Assembly (NCBI RefSeq): GCF_000485595.1
Contig: NW_014577362.1
Coordinates: 48,778 to 73,559, forward strand
Direction: 5' to 3'
Source of the DNA: Priapulus caudatus
Lineage: Eukaryota; Priapulida; Priapulimorpha; Priapulimorphida; Priapulidae
DNA length: 24,782 nucleotides
This document shows positions 1 through 8,141 of this stretch, in pieces. The translations under genes and the position numbers were made by a program. Position 1 is the stretch's first letter. Each line of letters opens with the position of its first letter. The notes below the pieces were generated by a model. That model was not told the DNA's origin and searched no databases. It saw nothing but the letters and a program-made list of their open reading frames with translations.

Positions 1-47
<47 letters not shown>
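1..47. repeat. (GA)n microsatellite, cut by window edge
   Basis: This is an uninterrupted GA dinucleotide run that begins at the first base, so its true length is unknown. It fades into a purine-rich stretch. A second GA run lies about 100 bp further on, and the two may be one interrupted locus. Confidence 0.97.
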
Positions 48-52
<5 letters not shown>

Positions 53-144
53 AGGAAATATAATGAAGCGAAAGAGAGCAGAAAACGTTGTGATGCATTG
101 ATTCATAGTTGATAAATCAGAGGCGAAAACTCTCGTGCTAAAGA

Positions 145-146
<2 letters not shown>

Positions 147-195
<49 letters not shown>
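147..195. repeat. (GA)n microsatellite
   Basis: About 24 GA units without interruption, followed by a short GTGACAGAGAG degenerate tail. It is a simple repeat with no sign of coding. Confidence 0.97.
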
Positions 196-198
<3 letters not shown>

Positions 199-639
199 CA
201 GAGAGAAAATTCGCTAGCAATATACTGTTTTATAGGACGTATGTATACAGATTAATAGAATATTTTGCAGTCACGCATTAATTCCGCATAAATTCATCAC
301 TAATGTGCTTTACATTCCTTTTAGTTGAAGTGTTTAATTATACTGTATTGCCTTTTGTTTAATTTATTTTGTCGTCTACAGATTTCATCACTATGTCGTG
401 TAATGTGTATAGACAAATCCGTTTCAAAATATTTAACAATGCCTTCGCTGTCACAAAAGCGTTCTCGCGCATATACAGCGACCGCTTAACAATGCCTCTC
501 ATCCACAAATACGAGTGGAAAATTGACTAATCAAATTTCACTGCTAACCATGAACGAAATTACGATTGTAATTACGTTTTCGGATCAAACGTAATTTTTC
601 CATGAAAGCTGCGTGCTCACTATCTGTATTGTTCGTTTT
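196..639. other. AT-rich single-copy spacer
   Basis: About 440 bp of AT-rich sequence with many stops in all frames. A motif close to TTAACAATGCCT occurs twice (about 434 and 487). I see no gene, tRNA or transposon end here. Confidence 0.6.
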
Positions 640-1003
640 TTGTCCGCTGCTCTTTCAGTGGCTCTGATGCGGAGCATGACAGCTCAGGTGCGGCCAGGCT
701 GGCCTATCCTCTTGCGAGGATGCAGGGATGAAGAGATGCACAGCTTCCTGCGTCCTCCACTGACATTTCGCAGCTTTGTCGGCCGTCCACTGGCAGGTGT
801 CGCCGCGTGCAGGCTCTCGTTTTTGACACCGTTTTCCACACTCTATCTCTTTTTGCTGAGTGCTAAGCAGAGAAGCAGTGTGTACCATTCTTCAAGTCTT
901 TGGTATGACCCGGTCGGAATTTGAACCACCAAACCTTCCGCATGCGAGGAGAGGACTCTACGGTTCAGTTATTACCCGTGTCTGATCACCTGACCCCCCA
1001 GCA
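640..1003 (-). mobile_element. tRNA-derived SINE-like element
   Basis: Read on the minus strand, the element starts with a tRNA-like head and ends in a longer body. The plus-strand GGAATTTGAACC at 916-927 is the complement of GGTTCAAATTCC, which matches the RNA polymerase III B box (GGTTCGANTCC) apart from an extra base and one substitution. Upstream on the minus strand there is an anticodon-arm-like stretch (CCTCGCATGCGGAAGG) and a GGGGGGTCAGGTG start; a clean A box is not obvious. The body carries GCTTAGCACTCAGC (complement of 855-868). From memory, motifs of this kind occur in SINEs of marine invertebrates, but I cannot verify this. The 3' limit is uncertain and no A-tail or target duplication was found. 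The open frames crossing it are incidental. Confidence 0.5.
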
Positions 1004-1030
1004 TGACTTGAACAACACGGTGATAAATCT

Positions 1031-1307
1031 CAGGGACGTAGCCCGCGGGGGGCAAGGGGGGCAGCTCTCCCCCTAGATTTTGGAGCAAAATTATAAGAAA
1101 AAAATTGTTCTACTAAAAAAGAATTGTCGTAGTCAGAATGAAGGCTGTACATGTACTCGAAAGTGCCACAAATACTATTTCCTGCGATCTACATTTTCAA
1201 ATTTTTTTTAAAACGACCTCCAGGCTCCCCACCTGTTTAACACCCCCTCCCCTTGAAATTCTGGATCCGCCACTGGCCCCCTAGGATTTGCTCAGCCTAC
1301 GGCCCTG
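1031..1307. mobile_element. hAT-like MITE, 277 bp
   Basis: The left end reads CAGGGACGTAG (1031-1041). The right end, complemented, reads CAGGGCCGTAG (1307 back to 1297), so 10 of 11 terminal bases match. Inside the ends, both sides carry G-rich or C-rich tracts (GGGGGGCAAGGGGGG; CCCCCTCCCC). AATCT lies directly outside both ends (1026-1030 and 1308-1312), consistent with a 5-bp target-site duplication. The CAGGG start is typical of hAT superfamily ends; most hAT elements duplicate 8 bp, but groups with shorter duplications are known. No transposase is present, so it would be a non-autonomous copy. The superfamily assignment is an inference. Confidence 0.55.
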
Positions 1308-1746
1308 AATCTGCCATGCGTGTGACCGGTGGGCGGGTGGGGGGTGGGAGGGGGGCGTCCTGCGCACCTATTATTACATTTTCTACAAATAATAACGCGA
1401 AAGATTTTATTACTATATACACATCATGTCGTATATAGGCCTCAAGCTCTCATATATGGCAACGCTGGCGTTCTTTCTGTGAGAGAAGCATAGAAATAAT
1501 ATAAGCAGTAGTCTCTACATATTTTTATGGAGACAGAATTTTATTCTAACAGAGACCGACGCTGTGTCATGACGTCATCATACAGACAGATAAACAGCAG
1601 GTTGGAGAGATCATCAGCTTGAGTGCAGACAAGGTGTCCATATCTATTTCGACGTCGCAATGAGCATTTCGTTTTGCGCGGATATGCATTAATGATGATC
1701 TCCGGAGTATTTATTCGATTTAGCGACGACGTGTACGTGTCAATCG
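1308..1746. other. Spacer with one CRE palindrome
   Basis: About 440 bp between the MITE and the TGACGT minisatellite. It has mixed composition, a G-rich patch at 1328-1358 and no open frame worth naming. The only distinctive site is the CRE palindrome at 1569-1578, annotated separately. Confidence 0.5.
1569..1578. promoter_or_regulatory. Full CRE palindrome (ATGACGTCAT)
   Basis: The 10-bp palindrome ATGACGTCAT contains TGACGTCA, the consensus site of CREB/ATF bZIP factors. It lies about 180 bp before a tandem array whose units carry the related TGACGTAA. A single 8-mer is weak evidence of function, and no gene is identified nearby. Confidence 0.35.
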
Positions 1747-2050
1747 CACGTATGACGTAATTTACTTCTTCGTATACGTAATTACTTCGATGACGTAATT
1801 TACTCTTCGTATGACGTAATTACTCTTTCGTAATGACGTAATTTTACTCTTTCGTATGACGTTTTTTACTCTTCGTATGACGTAAATTTACTCTTCGTTT
1901 GACGTAATTCACTCTTGCGTATGACGTAATTTACTTCTTCGTATGACGTAATTCACATCTTCGTAGGACGTAATTTTACTCTACGTATGACGTAATTCAC
2001 TCTTCGTATGACGTAATTTACTCTTCGTATGACGTAATTCACTTGCGTTT
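1747..2050. repeat. 21-22 bp minisatellite with TGACGTAA core
   Basis: About 14 head-to-tail units have the form TATGACGTAATT-YAC-TCTTCG. TGACGT cores begin at 1753, 1791, 1812, 1834, 1857, 1878, 1900, 1922, 1944, 1988, 2009 and 2030, with degenerate copies near 1773 and 1966; spacing is 21-23 bp. Most unit differences are single-base gains or losses, often in T runs. Each unit holds a TGACGTAA element close to CRE/ATF and PAR-bZIP sites. In the last seven units the Y position alternates C, T, C, T, C, T, C, suggesting a two-unit higher-order repeat. A minus-strand open frame inside only reflects the repeat. Confidence 0.93.
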
Positions 2051-2289
2051 CGCGAGAAATCTCTGCCTCCGCTGAGTGATTTTCTGTGGCTCTTAAATTG
2101 TCTGTAAACGCGCATGAATAGCCGCACCCTTGCACGACGAATCAGGCCAGCCAGAAAGAAAATCTGCCGAGAGTTTTTACCATATTGCGTTTTCGAGTAA
2201 AAACAAACTATCGACGACTAAACTATAGATTGCTATATTTATATGAATTGGGGGTAAAATGTGAGGTTTGACAGTGTGCTCACGGCATG

Positions 2290-3510
2290 CGCGATTCTCA
2301 GTGTCACGCGCTCACTCTAACACACGCCGCTCGAGGTCACTCCGACCGCTGCGTCACGGGCCATGCTGCTACACACGTGAGCTTCCTGCGTCAGCGGCCC
2401 CGCTACATACACGCCTGCGTCAGCGGGCTGCCATGCTATACATCCGCCTGCGTCAGCGGGCCCACTGTCTAATACACGCCGCGTCAAGGCACGTACAACA
2501 CGCTCGGGACCGCGTCACGGCCTACACTACACGCCTGCAATCTAACGGCCCCACGCTTACAATACACGCCTGGCATCAGGGCCCTCGCTAGCATACACCC
2601 AGCGTCAGCGGGCCCACGCTACATACACGCCTGCGTCCGGGCCCACGCTTACATACACGCCTGCGTACGGGCCGCACGCTAACATACACGCCTGCGTCAC
2701 GGGCCCACGCTACAACACGCCTGCGTCCACGGGCCCTCGCTACATACGCGCCTGCGTCCGACGGGCCCTCGCTAGCATACACGGCCTGCGTCACGGGCCG
2801 CACGCTACATAGCACGGCCTCGTCACGGGCCCACGCTACATACACGCCTGTGTCAGCGGGCCCTCGCTACATACACGCCTGCGTCACCGGGCCCTCGCTA
2901 CATACACGCCTGCGTCCAGACGGTCCCATGCTACAATACCCACGCCTGCGTCACGGGCGCCACGCTTGCATACACGGCCTGCGTCAACGGGCCCTCGTAC
3001 ATACACGCCTGCCGTCACGGGCCCTCGCTCCCATATCACGCCTGCGTCACGGGCCCACGCTTACATACAGCAGCCTGCGTCACGGGCCCACGCTACATCC
3101 ATCGCCTGCGTCAGGGCCCTCGCTACAGTACACGCCTGCGCACGGGCGCCTCGCTACAATACACGCCTGCGTCACGGTCCCGATGCTACATACACGCCAT
3201 GCGTCACGGGTCCACGCTACATACACGCCTGCGTCACGGCGGTCGCATGCTACATATCCGCCTGCGCTCAGCGAGCGCCACGCTACATACACGCCGCGCA
3301 GCAGGGCCCAACGCACAACACGCCGCACCACGGGCCCACGCTACATTACACGCCCTGCGTCACGGACCCACGCTGCTACACGACCTGCGTCACGGGCCCA
3401 ACCTATCATACAGCGCCTGCACCACGGGCCCACCGCTACATAACAGCGCCATGCGCTCCGGACCAGTCACGCTACTACAGCGCCTGCGTCACGGTGCCAA
3501 TGGCTACATA
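2290..3510. repeat. 30-bp GC-rich minisatellite, about 40 units
   Basis: A tandem array of a 30-bp unit made of GGGCCCACGCTACATACAC followed by GCCTGCGTCAC. Units at the left edge (2290-2400) are more diverged; the centre is well conserved apart from frequent one-base indels. The unit equals ten codons and lacks stops in all three plus frames and much of the minus strand. It therefore yields long artefactual open frames with decapeptide repeats such as YIHACVTGPR. Those frames keep shifting at indels, which argues against coding unless the indels are sequencing errors. The array stops abruptly at about 3510 where a different repeat begins. Confidence 0.95.
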
Positions 3511-5356
3511 CCTGCCTGCCCGTCTGTATGCTCGTTTGCGCTGCTTAGCCTTTACACTGCCTGCCCGCCTATGCTCTCGCTTGCCTGTTTTACCTTTACC
3601 ACCTGCCTGCTTACCTTTACACCTGGCCTGCTTACCTTTACACCCTGCCTGCCCGCTGTATGCTCGCACTGTCTGCTTACCTTTCCCCAACCTGTCTGCT
3701 TACCTTTACACCTGCCTGCCTTACTTTACACGCAGCCTGCTTAGCTTTTACACCAGCTCTGGCTTACTTTTACACTCAGGCCTGGCTTCCTTTTACACCC
3801 AGCCTCTTTACTTTTACACCTTGCCTGCTTACGCTTTTAGACCTGGCCTGCCCGCTCTGTACGCGTCGTTTTGGCACTGCTTACCTTTACACGCTGCCTG
3901 CCCGCCTGTATGCTCGCCTGTCTGCTGTACCTTTACACTGCCTGCTTACTTTTACACCTGCTCTGCGTACTTTTAACACCTGCCTGCTTACTTTTTACGA
4001 CCTGCCTGCTTACCTTTAGACGGCTGCTGCCTGCCCTGTTAGCGCTCGTTTTGCCTGTAACCTTTAACACCTGCCTGCCCGCGCTGTATGCTCGCCTCTC
4101 TGCTTACCTTTACACCTGCCTGCCTTACCTTTACACCTGCCTCCTTACCTTACACCTGCCTGCCGCGCCTGTACGCTCGTATGTGCCTGCTTACGCTTTA
4201 CAACCTGCCTGCTTACCTTTACACCTGCCTGCTTACCTTTACACCTGCCTGCCCGCCTGTACGCTCGTTTGCCTGCTTACCTTTACACCTGCCTGCCCGC
4301 CTGTATGCTCGCCTCTCTGCTTTAACCTTTACACCTGGTCTGCTTACGGCTTTACACCTGCCTGCTCCGCCTGTACGCTCGTTTGCCTGCTTTACCTTTA
4401 ACTCTGCGCTGCCCCGCCTGTATGCTGCTCTCTGCTTACCTTTACACGGCTGGGCTGCTTACCTTTGAACACCTGCCTGCTACCCTTTACCCCTGCCTGC
4501 TTAACCTTTTACACCTGCCTGATTACTTCCACCTGCGCTGCTTACTTTTACACCAGCCTGCTTACTTTTACACCAGCCTGCTTACTTTTACAACCTGCCT
4601 GCTTACCTTTACACGCCCTGCGCCGCCTGGTATGCTCGCCTGTCCTGCTTACCTTTACACCTGCCTGCTTACCTTTAGTTACACGCTGCCTGCCGCACTG
4701 TACGCTCGTTTGCCTGCTTACCTTAACGACCTGTCTGCTTACTTTAGCACCTGCCTCCCGCCTGTACGCGCCTCGTTTGCCTGCTTACCTTTAGAACAAC
4801 TTGCCTGCTTACTTTTACACGCTGCCTGCTTATTTTTTACACCTGCCTGCTTAACTTTTACACGGCTGCCTGCTTACCTTTACACCTGCCTTGCCCGCCT
4901 GTACGCTCGTTTGCCTGCTTACCTTTACACCTGCTGCTTACTTTTTACACCTGCCTGCTTATTTTTACAACATCCCTTGCCTGCTTACTTTTAACACCTG
5001 CTGCTTACTTTTTACACCTGTCCTGCTTAGCGCTTTACACCTGCCCTGCCCGCCTGTATGCTCGCCTGTCCTGCTTACCTTTACACCTGCCTGCTTACCT
5101 TCCGAACCTGCCTGTTTAGCCTTTAGCAACCTGCCTGCTTATTTTACCACAGCTGTCTGCTTACCTTACACCTGCCTGCTTACATTTAGCACCTGCCCTG
5201 CTTACCTTTACACGCGCTGCTGCTTACTTTTACACCTCCTGCTTACGCTTTACACCAGCCTGCTTACTTTTTACACGGCTGCCCTGCTTACTTTAACACC
5301 CTGGCCTGCTTAACCTTTACACCTGCCTGCCCGCCTATACGCTCCCCTGCCTGCTT
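3511..5356. repeat. 20-bp pyrimidine-rich minisatellite, about 85-90 units
   Basis: A tandem array of the 20-bp unit CCTGCCTGCTTACCTTTACA, starting exactly where the 30-bp array ends. About 18 longer variant units (CCCGCCTGTAYGCTCGTTTG or CCCGCCTGTATGCTCGCCTGTCTG) are interspersed, for example near 3520, 3900, 4078, 4252, 4294, 4366, 4894 and 5048. Single-base indels are frequent. The unit contains no stop in any plus frame, so hydrophobic-looking open frames (LTFTPACL, LPLHLPAY) arise. With a 20-bp period the frame cycles every unit, so these are not genes. Similar sequence resumes just beyond the MITE (TCTGCTTACTTGCAC at 5891), suggesting the MITE inserted into the array's edge. Confidence 0.95.
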
Positions 5357-5363
5357 GTCGACG

Positions 5364-5890
5364 CAATAGCCTCGTTCACGGACGAGACTCCTCTATTTCT
5401 GAATTACTCGGATTTGCGAAAATACCGTATCTGAGCAACAAAGTACGCGCGAGCGTTCACACGCTGATTCGGGCGCTCCAGAAATACGGTATTCTGCGAG
5501 CTGTCGAGCTGCTTTTAACAAGTCAAGCGCAACACATGCGAAATAAACAATGCAATGCGCAGCCAACTGCCGATCAAATACGTAGACTGGTCCGCGCTCG
5601 ACAGTTCCACTCGCGTGTATCACTGTGAACTGTCGAGCGCGGACGCAGTCTAAAATACCGGCTTTCAGAAAATGCCACGGTATTTTAGGCGTTCACACGA
5701 GGAAATGCGCGTCGAAGAAATCGGTATTTTCTCAAGCACGGCATAATTATTCGGGGTCCCTGGGAAGCCTCGTATTTGCATGAAAATACCGGATCTGGTT
5801 TAGATTTGCGCGTATTTGCTTGGGCTCGTATTTTGCTTCGTGTAAACGCTAAATACCGGATTTCTTGCTAGCGTGTGAACGCGGCTATTG
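5364..5890. mobile_element. MITE-like element, 527 bp, GTTCACAC-type ends
   Basis: The left end CAATAGCCTCGTTCAC (5364-5379) and the complement of the right end, CAATAGCCGCGTTCAC (5890-5875), match at 15 of 16 bases as terminal inverted repeats. Each contains TA three bases in, so a TA target duplication is possible but cannot be separated from the repeat. Internally a motif near AAATACCGGAT recurs about seven times in both orientations (near 5420, 5482, 5653, 5680, 5721, 5783, 5851). CGTATTTGC recurs three times between 5769 and 5840. GTTCACAC or its complement recurs at 5456, 5689 and 5872. No transposase frame is present. The superfamily is unknown to me. Confidence 0.6.
5583..5652. repeat. 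Strong inverted repeat (hairpin) inside the MITE
   Basis: Arms 5591-5607 and 5627-5643 (TCCGCGCTCGACAGTTC and its complement) are a perfect 17-bp inverted repeat around a 19-nt loop. The pairing extends outward eight more bases with a one-base bulge at 5645, giving about 25 bp in total. CTGTCGAGC also occurs near 5499. It may be a structural core of the element or a nested foldback insertion. Confidence 0.9.
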
Positions 5891-6004
5891 TCTGCTTACT
5901 TGCACGATCTTTAAAACGACCTTTGAACGTACAATGCCGTAACGCGAAAATACTTCGCTGCAGCCGCATTATGAATAACTAATGGCATCACACAGGCACA
6001 CAAC

Positions 6005-6037
<33 letters not shown>

Positions 6038-6059
6038 CATGATGATGATGATGATGATG
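6005..6059. repeat. (ATG)n trinucleotide microsatellite
   Basis: About 18 ATG units with one interruption (GATGCATGATG at about 6034-6044). The open frame that starts inside it is a by-product. Confidence 0.95.
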
Positions 6060-6192
6060 GCTTCACAACAGCCAGCGCAAATCATCGCAATCGTGGTGTG
6101 TGCACGTCCGCGCAGTGCGCTACGCTCTCCGCTCGCGCGTTTCTATGCTCTTAAAAAAAATTCGGATGAAAAGTATCTGCCTGTCTGCCTGA

Positions 6193-6762
6193 CTATACTC
6201 TACACCGCACCGCGTCGCCCATACGATCACGCGAACTCCGGTGTTCTCGATTCTTCTCTCGATCGGCTGCTATCTTCGTGTCTCTGCTGGCTGCTGATGC
6301 TGCTGCTGCTATTAACTGCTGCTGCTGCTTGCTGGCTGCTGGGGTGGTGGGTGGGTGGTGGTTGCGGTACTGCTGCTGCTGCTGATGATGATGCTGCTGG
6401 TGGTGGGGGTGGTACTTCTGCTGCTGCTGCTGATGATGATGCTGCTGGTGGTGGGGGTGGTAGCTTCTGCTGGGCTGCTCTGACGACTGCATCGGCTGCT
6501 GGTGTGGGGTGGTACTTCTGCTTGCTGCTGATCGATGATGTGAATGCTGCTGGTGGTTGGGGTGGTACTTCTGCTGCTGCTGATGATGATGATTGCTGCT
6601 GGGGTGGTTCTGGTGCCTGCTACTGCTGCTATTACTGCTGCTGCTGCTGCTGCTGCTGCTAGTGGTGGTGGTGATGGTGGTGGTGGTGCTGCTGCTGATA
6701 TTACTGTTGTTGCTGCTGCTGCTGTTGCTACTGCTGCTACTGCTGTGTCGGCTTCCTGATAT
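6193..6762 (-). CDS. Candidate exon: Ser/Asn/Thr- then His/Gln-rich protein segment
   Basis: On the minus strand, the frame from 6762 down to the TAG at 6193-6195 is open for 189 codons; a TAA at 6763-6765 closes it upstream. The first ATG is at 6492, so the full frame would need an upstream exon or a non-ATG start. In order it encodes a Ser/Asn/Thr-rich part (SSSSSSNSSSSNNSN), mixed sequence with QQQQKYHPNHQQHSHH, two exact in-phase copies of KYHPHHQQHHHQQQQQ-type units (16 residues, 48 bp), then PPTTPAAS, QQQQ and a basic tail (ADREKNREHRSSRDRMG). Such composition is usual in disordered parts of animal transcription factors and nuclear proteins. A CpG-rich block lies upstream on this strand at 6961-7380. 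No conserved domain is visible and codons are mostly pure CAG/CAT/AGC, so it could simply be a trinucleotide repeat that happens to be open. Confidence 0.3.
   Translation of the reverse strand: MSGSRHSSSSSSNSSSSNNSNISSSTTTTITTTTSSSSSSSSSNSSSSRHQNHPSSNHHHQQQQKYHPNHQQHSHHRSAASRSTTPHQQPMQSSEQPSRSYHPHHQQHHHQQQQQKYHPHHQQHHHQQQQQYRNHHPPTTPAASKQQQQLIAAAASAASRDTKIAADREKNREHRSSRDRMGDAVRCRV
6285..6753. repeat. Compound CTG/TGG/GAT repeat with 48-53 bp period
   Basis: The block is built of CTG, GAT and GGT triplets. About five imperfect units begin with GGTACTTCTGCTGCTG-like sequence near 6366, 6411, 6459, 6512 and 6564. The first two are nearly identical at 45-48 bp; later units carry substitutions and small insertions that still keep the minus-strand frame. 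A pure CTG run lies at about 6634-6660 and a GGT run at 6662-6688. Confidence 0.9.
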
Positions 6763-6850
6763 TTACTCCGCTGCGTCCGTCGACACGGCTCGCGGTGAGG
6801 AATGTGCCGTGAATGCGAGAATGTGCGTGAGTGTTTGACGAAGAAAGATC

Positions 6851-6852
<2 letters not shown>

Positions 6853-6900
<48 letters not shown>

Positions 6901-6960
6901 TGGTGTGTGTGTGTGTGTTGTATGTGTGTGTGTGCGTGTGTGCGCGTGCGTGTGGTGTGC
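6853..6960. repeat. (GT)n microsatellite
   Basis: Pure GT runs from 6853 to about 6899, then GT with TGG, TAT and GCG interruptions to about 6960. The GCGCGTGCGTG part merges into the CpG-rich block. Confidence 0.96.
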
Positions 6961-7380
6961 GCGCGCTCTGCGTGTATATGTATCGCCGGCAGACGATAAA
7001 CCGTGGCCGCTCCGTGCCACATATCCGACTCGCTCTCGCGCCTCAGCCAGTCTCTCCGCTCGCCGTCATACTATCACCACCACTCACAGATAGGCGTCGT
7101 AGCGACCAACGCATCGACGTCGAAGAACTCCAGTTGCATCCGCGCATTAGTCGTTAACCGTCCTGCTCGAGCACGCACTAGCTGCTCGCCTGCATAACTG
7201 CGTACTTACTGGGCGCGAGCAGGCAGCCAGGCTACGACCGCACGCGCACTGGCGTCATTCGTGTAGGCGACCGTACACTCGCGCATGCGCAGTTTCGCGG
7301 CGACTCCGCGAGCGCGCGTGTTTGGGCGGTTGCATGGCGACGGCAAAGGGGCGATGTCGGCGGAAGGAATGCGGGGGTGG
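6961..7380. promoter_or_regulatory. CpG-rich block, candidate promoter
   Basis: About 420 bp rich in CG dinucleotides (for example GCGCGCTCTGCG, GCGCGAGCAGGC, CGCGGCGACTCCGCGAGCGCGCG), in contrast to its microsatellite flanks. It contains an exact NRF-1-type site at 7280-7291, GGGCGG at 7325, and GTTGCATGGCGAC at 7329 that loosely resembles an RFX X-box. There is no obvious TATA box. On the minus strand it lies 5' of the His/Gln-rich frame at 6193-6762. Promoter function and direction are inferred. Confidence 0.4.
7280..7291. promoter_or_regulatory. NRF-1-type site CGCGCATGCGCA
   Basis: The 12-mer matches YGCGCAYGCGCR at every position. In animals this palindrome is bound by NRF-1 (erect wing in flies) and is concentrated in CpG-rich promoters. 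The CpG-rich context strengthens the call; function is not shown. Confidence 0.5.
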
Positions 7381-7389
7381 GGGCAGTGA

Positions 7390-7446
7390 GATAGATAGAT
7401 AGTTAGATAGATAGATAGATAGATTAGATAGATAGATAGATTGATC

Positions 7447-7493
<47 letters not shown>

Positions 7494-8141
7494 TAGATAG
7501 ATAGATTAGATAGATGAATTCCTGTGTGTATATAGATAGACAGACAGATAGATAGATAGATAAATAATAAATAGATAGATAGATAGATAAATAAATAGAT
7601 AGATAGATAGATAGATAGATACGATAGATAGATAGATAAGATCAGATAAATAGTAGATAGATAGATAAATAGCTAGATAGATAGATGAGTAGATAGATAT
7701 GATAGATAGATATAAAGATAGATAGATAGATAGATAGTATGATAGATAGGATAGATAGATGATAGCTAGAACTGATAGATAAATAGATAGATAGATAGAT
7801 AGATAGATAGAATAGATAGAATAGATAAATTGATTAGAGTAGATAGAGGTATATAGGATAGACAGACAGATAGATAGATAGATAAATAACTAAATAGATT
7901 AGATAGATAGATACATAAATCGATAGATAGATAGATAGATAGATAGATAAATAGTCGATAGATTAGCATAAAATAGCTAGATAGATAGATAGATGATAGA
8001 TAGATAGATGATAGATAGAGTAGATAGATAGATAGAATGATACGACTAGATAGATAGATAGATAGATTATGATAGATAGATAGATAGATAGATATATAGA
8101 TAGACAGACAGATAGATAGATAGATAAATAAATAGATAGAT
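7390..8141. repeat. (GATA)n tetranucleotide array, about 750 bp
   Basis: A long GATA array with GACA, AATA, GATTA and GATGA variants and scattered one-base indels; a short non-repeat insert (GAATTCCTGTGTGTATA) lies at 7516-7532. A composite block GATA-(GACA)2-(GATA)4-AATA occurs identically at 7535-7566, 7857-7888 and 8099-8130, each preceded by TATATA(G). On the minus strand it reads as YLSI repeats, which are not genes. Confidence 0.97.

Noticed and set aside
1-195. Telomeric or centromeric repeat at the window edge
   Set aside because: The runs are plain GA dinucleotides, not TTAGGG-type or satellite units.
613-924. 103-codon plus-strand frame
   Set aside because: It lies on the antisense strand of the SINE-like element and has no recognisable domain.
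2966-3976. 336-codon plus-strand open frame across the minisatellites
   Set aside because: It crosses the junction of two unrelated tandem arrays whose units simply lack stop codons; the repeat peptide changes frame at indels and no domain is present.
3511-5356. CRISPR-like array of short repeats
   Set aside because: Units are contiguous 20-bp tandem copies without unique spacers, there are no cas genes, and the rest of the window is eukaryotic.
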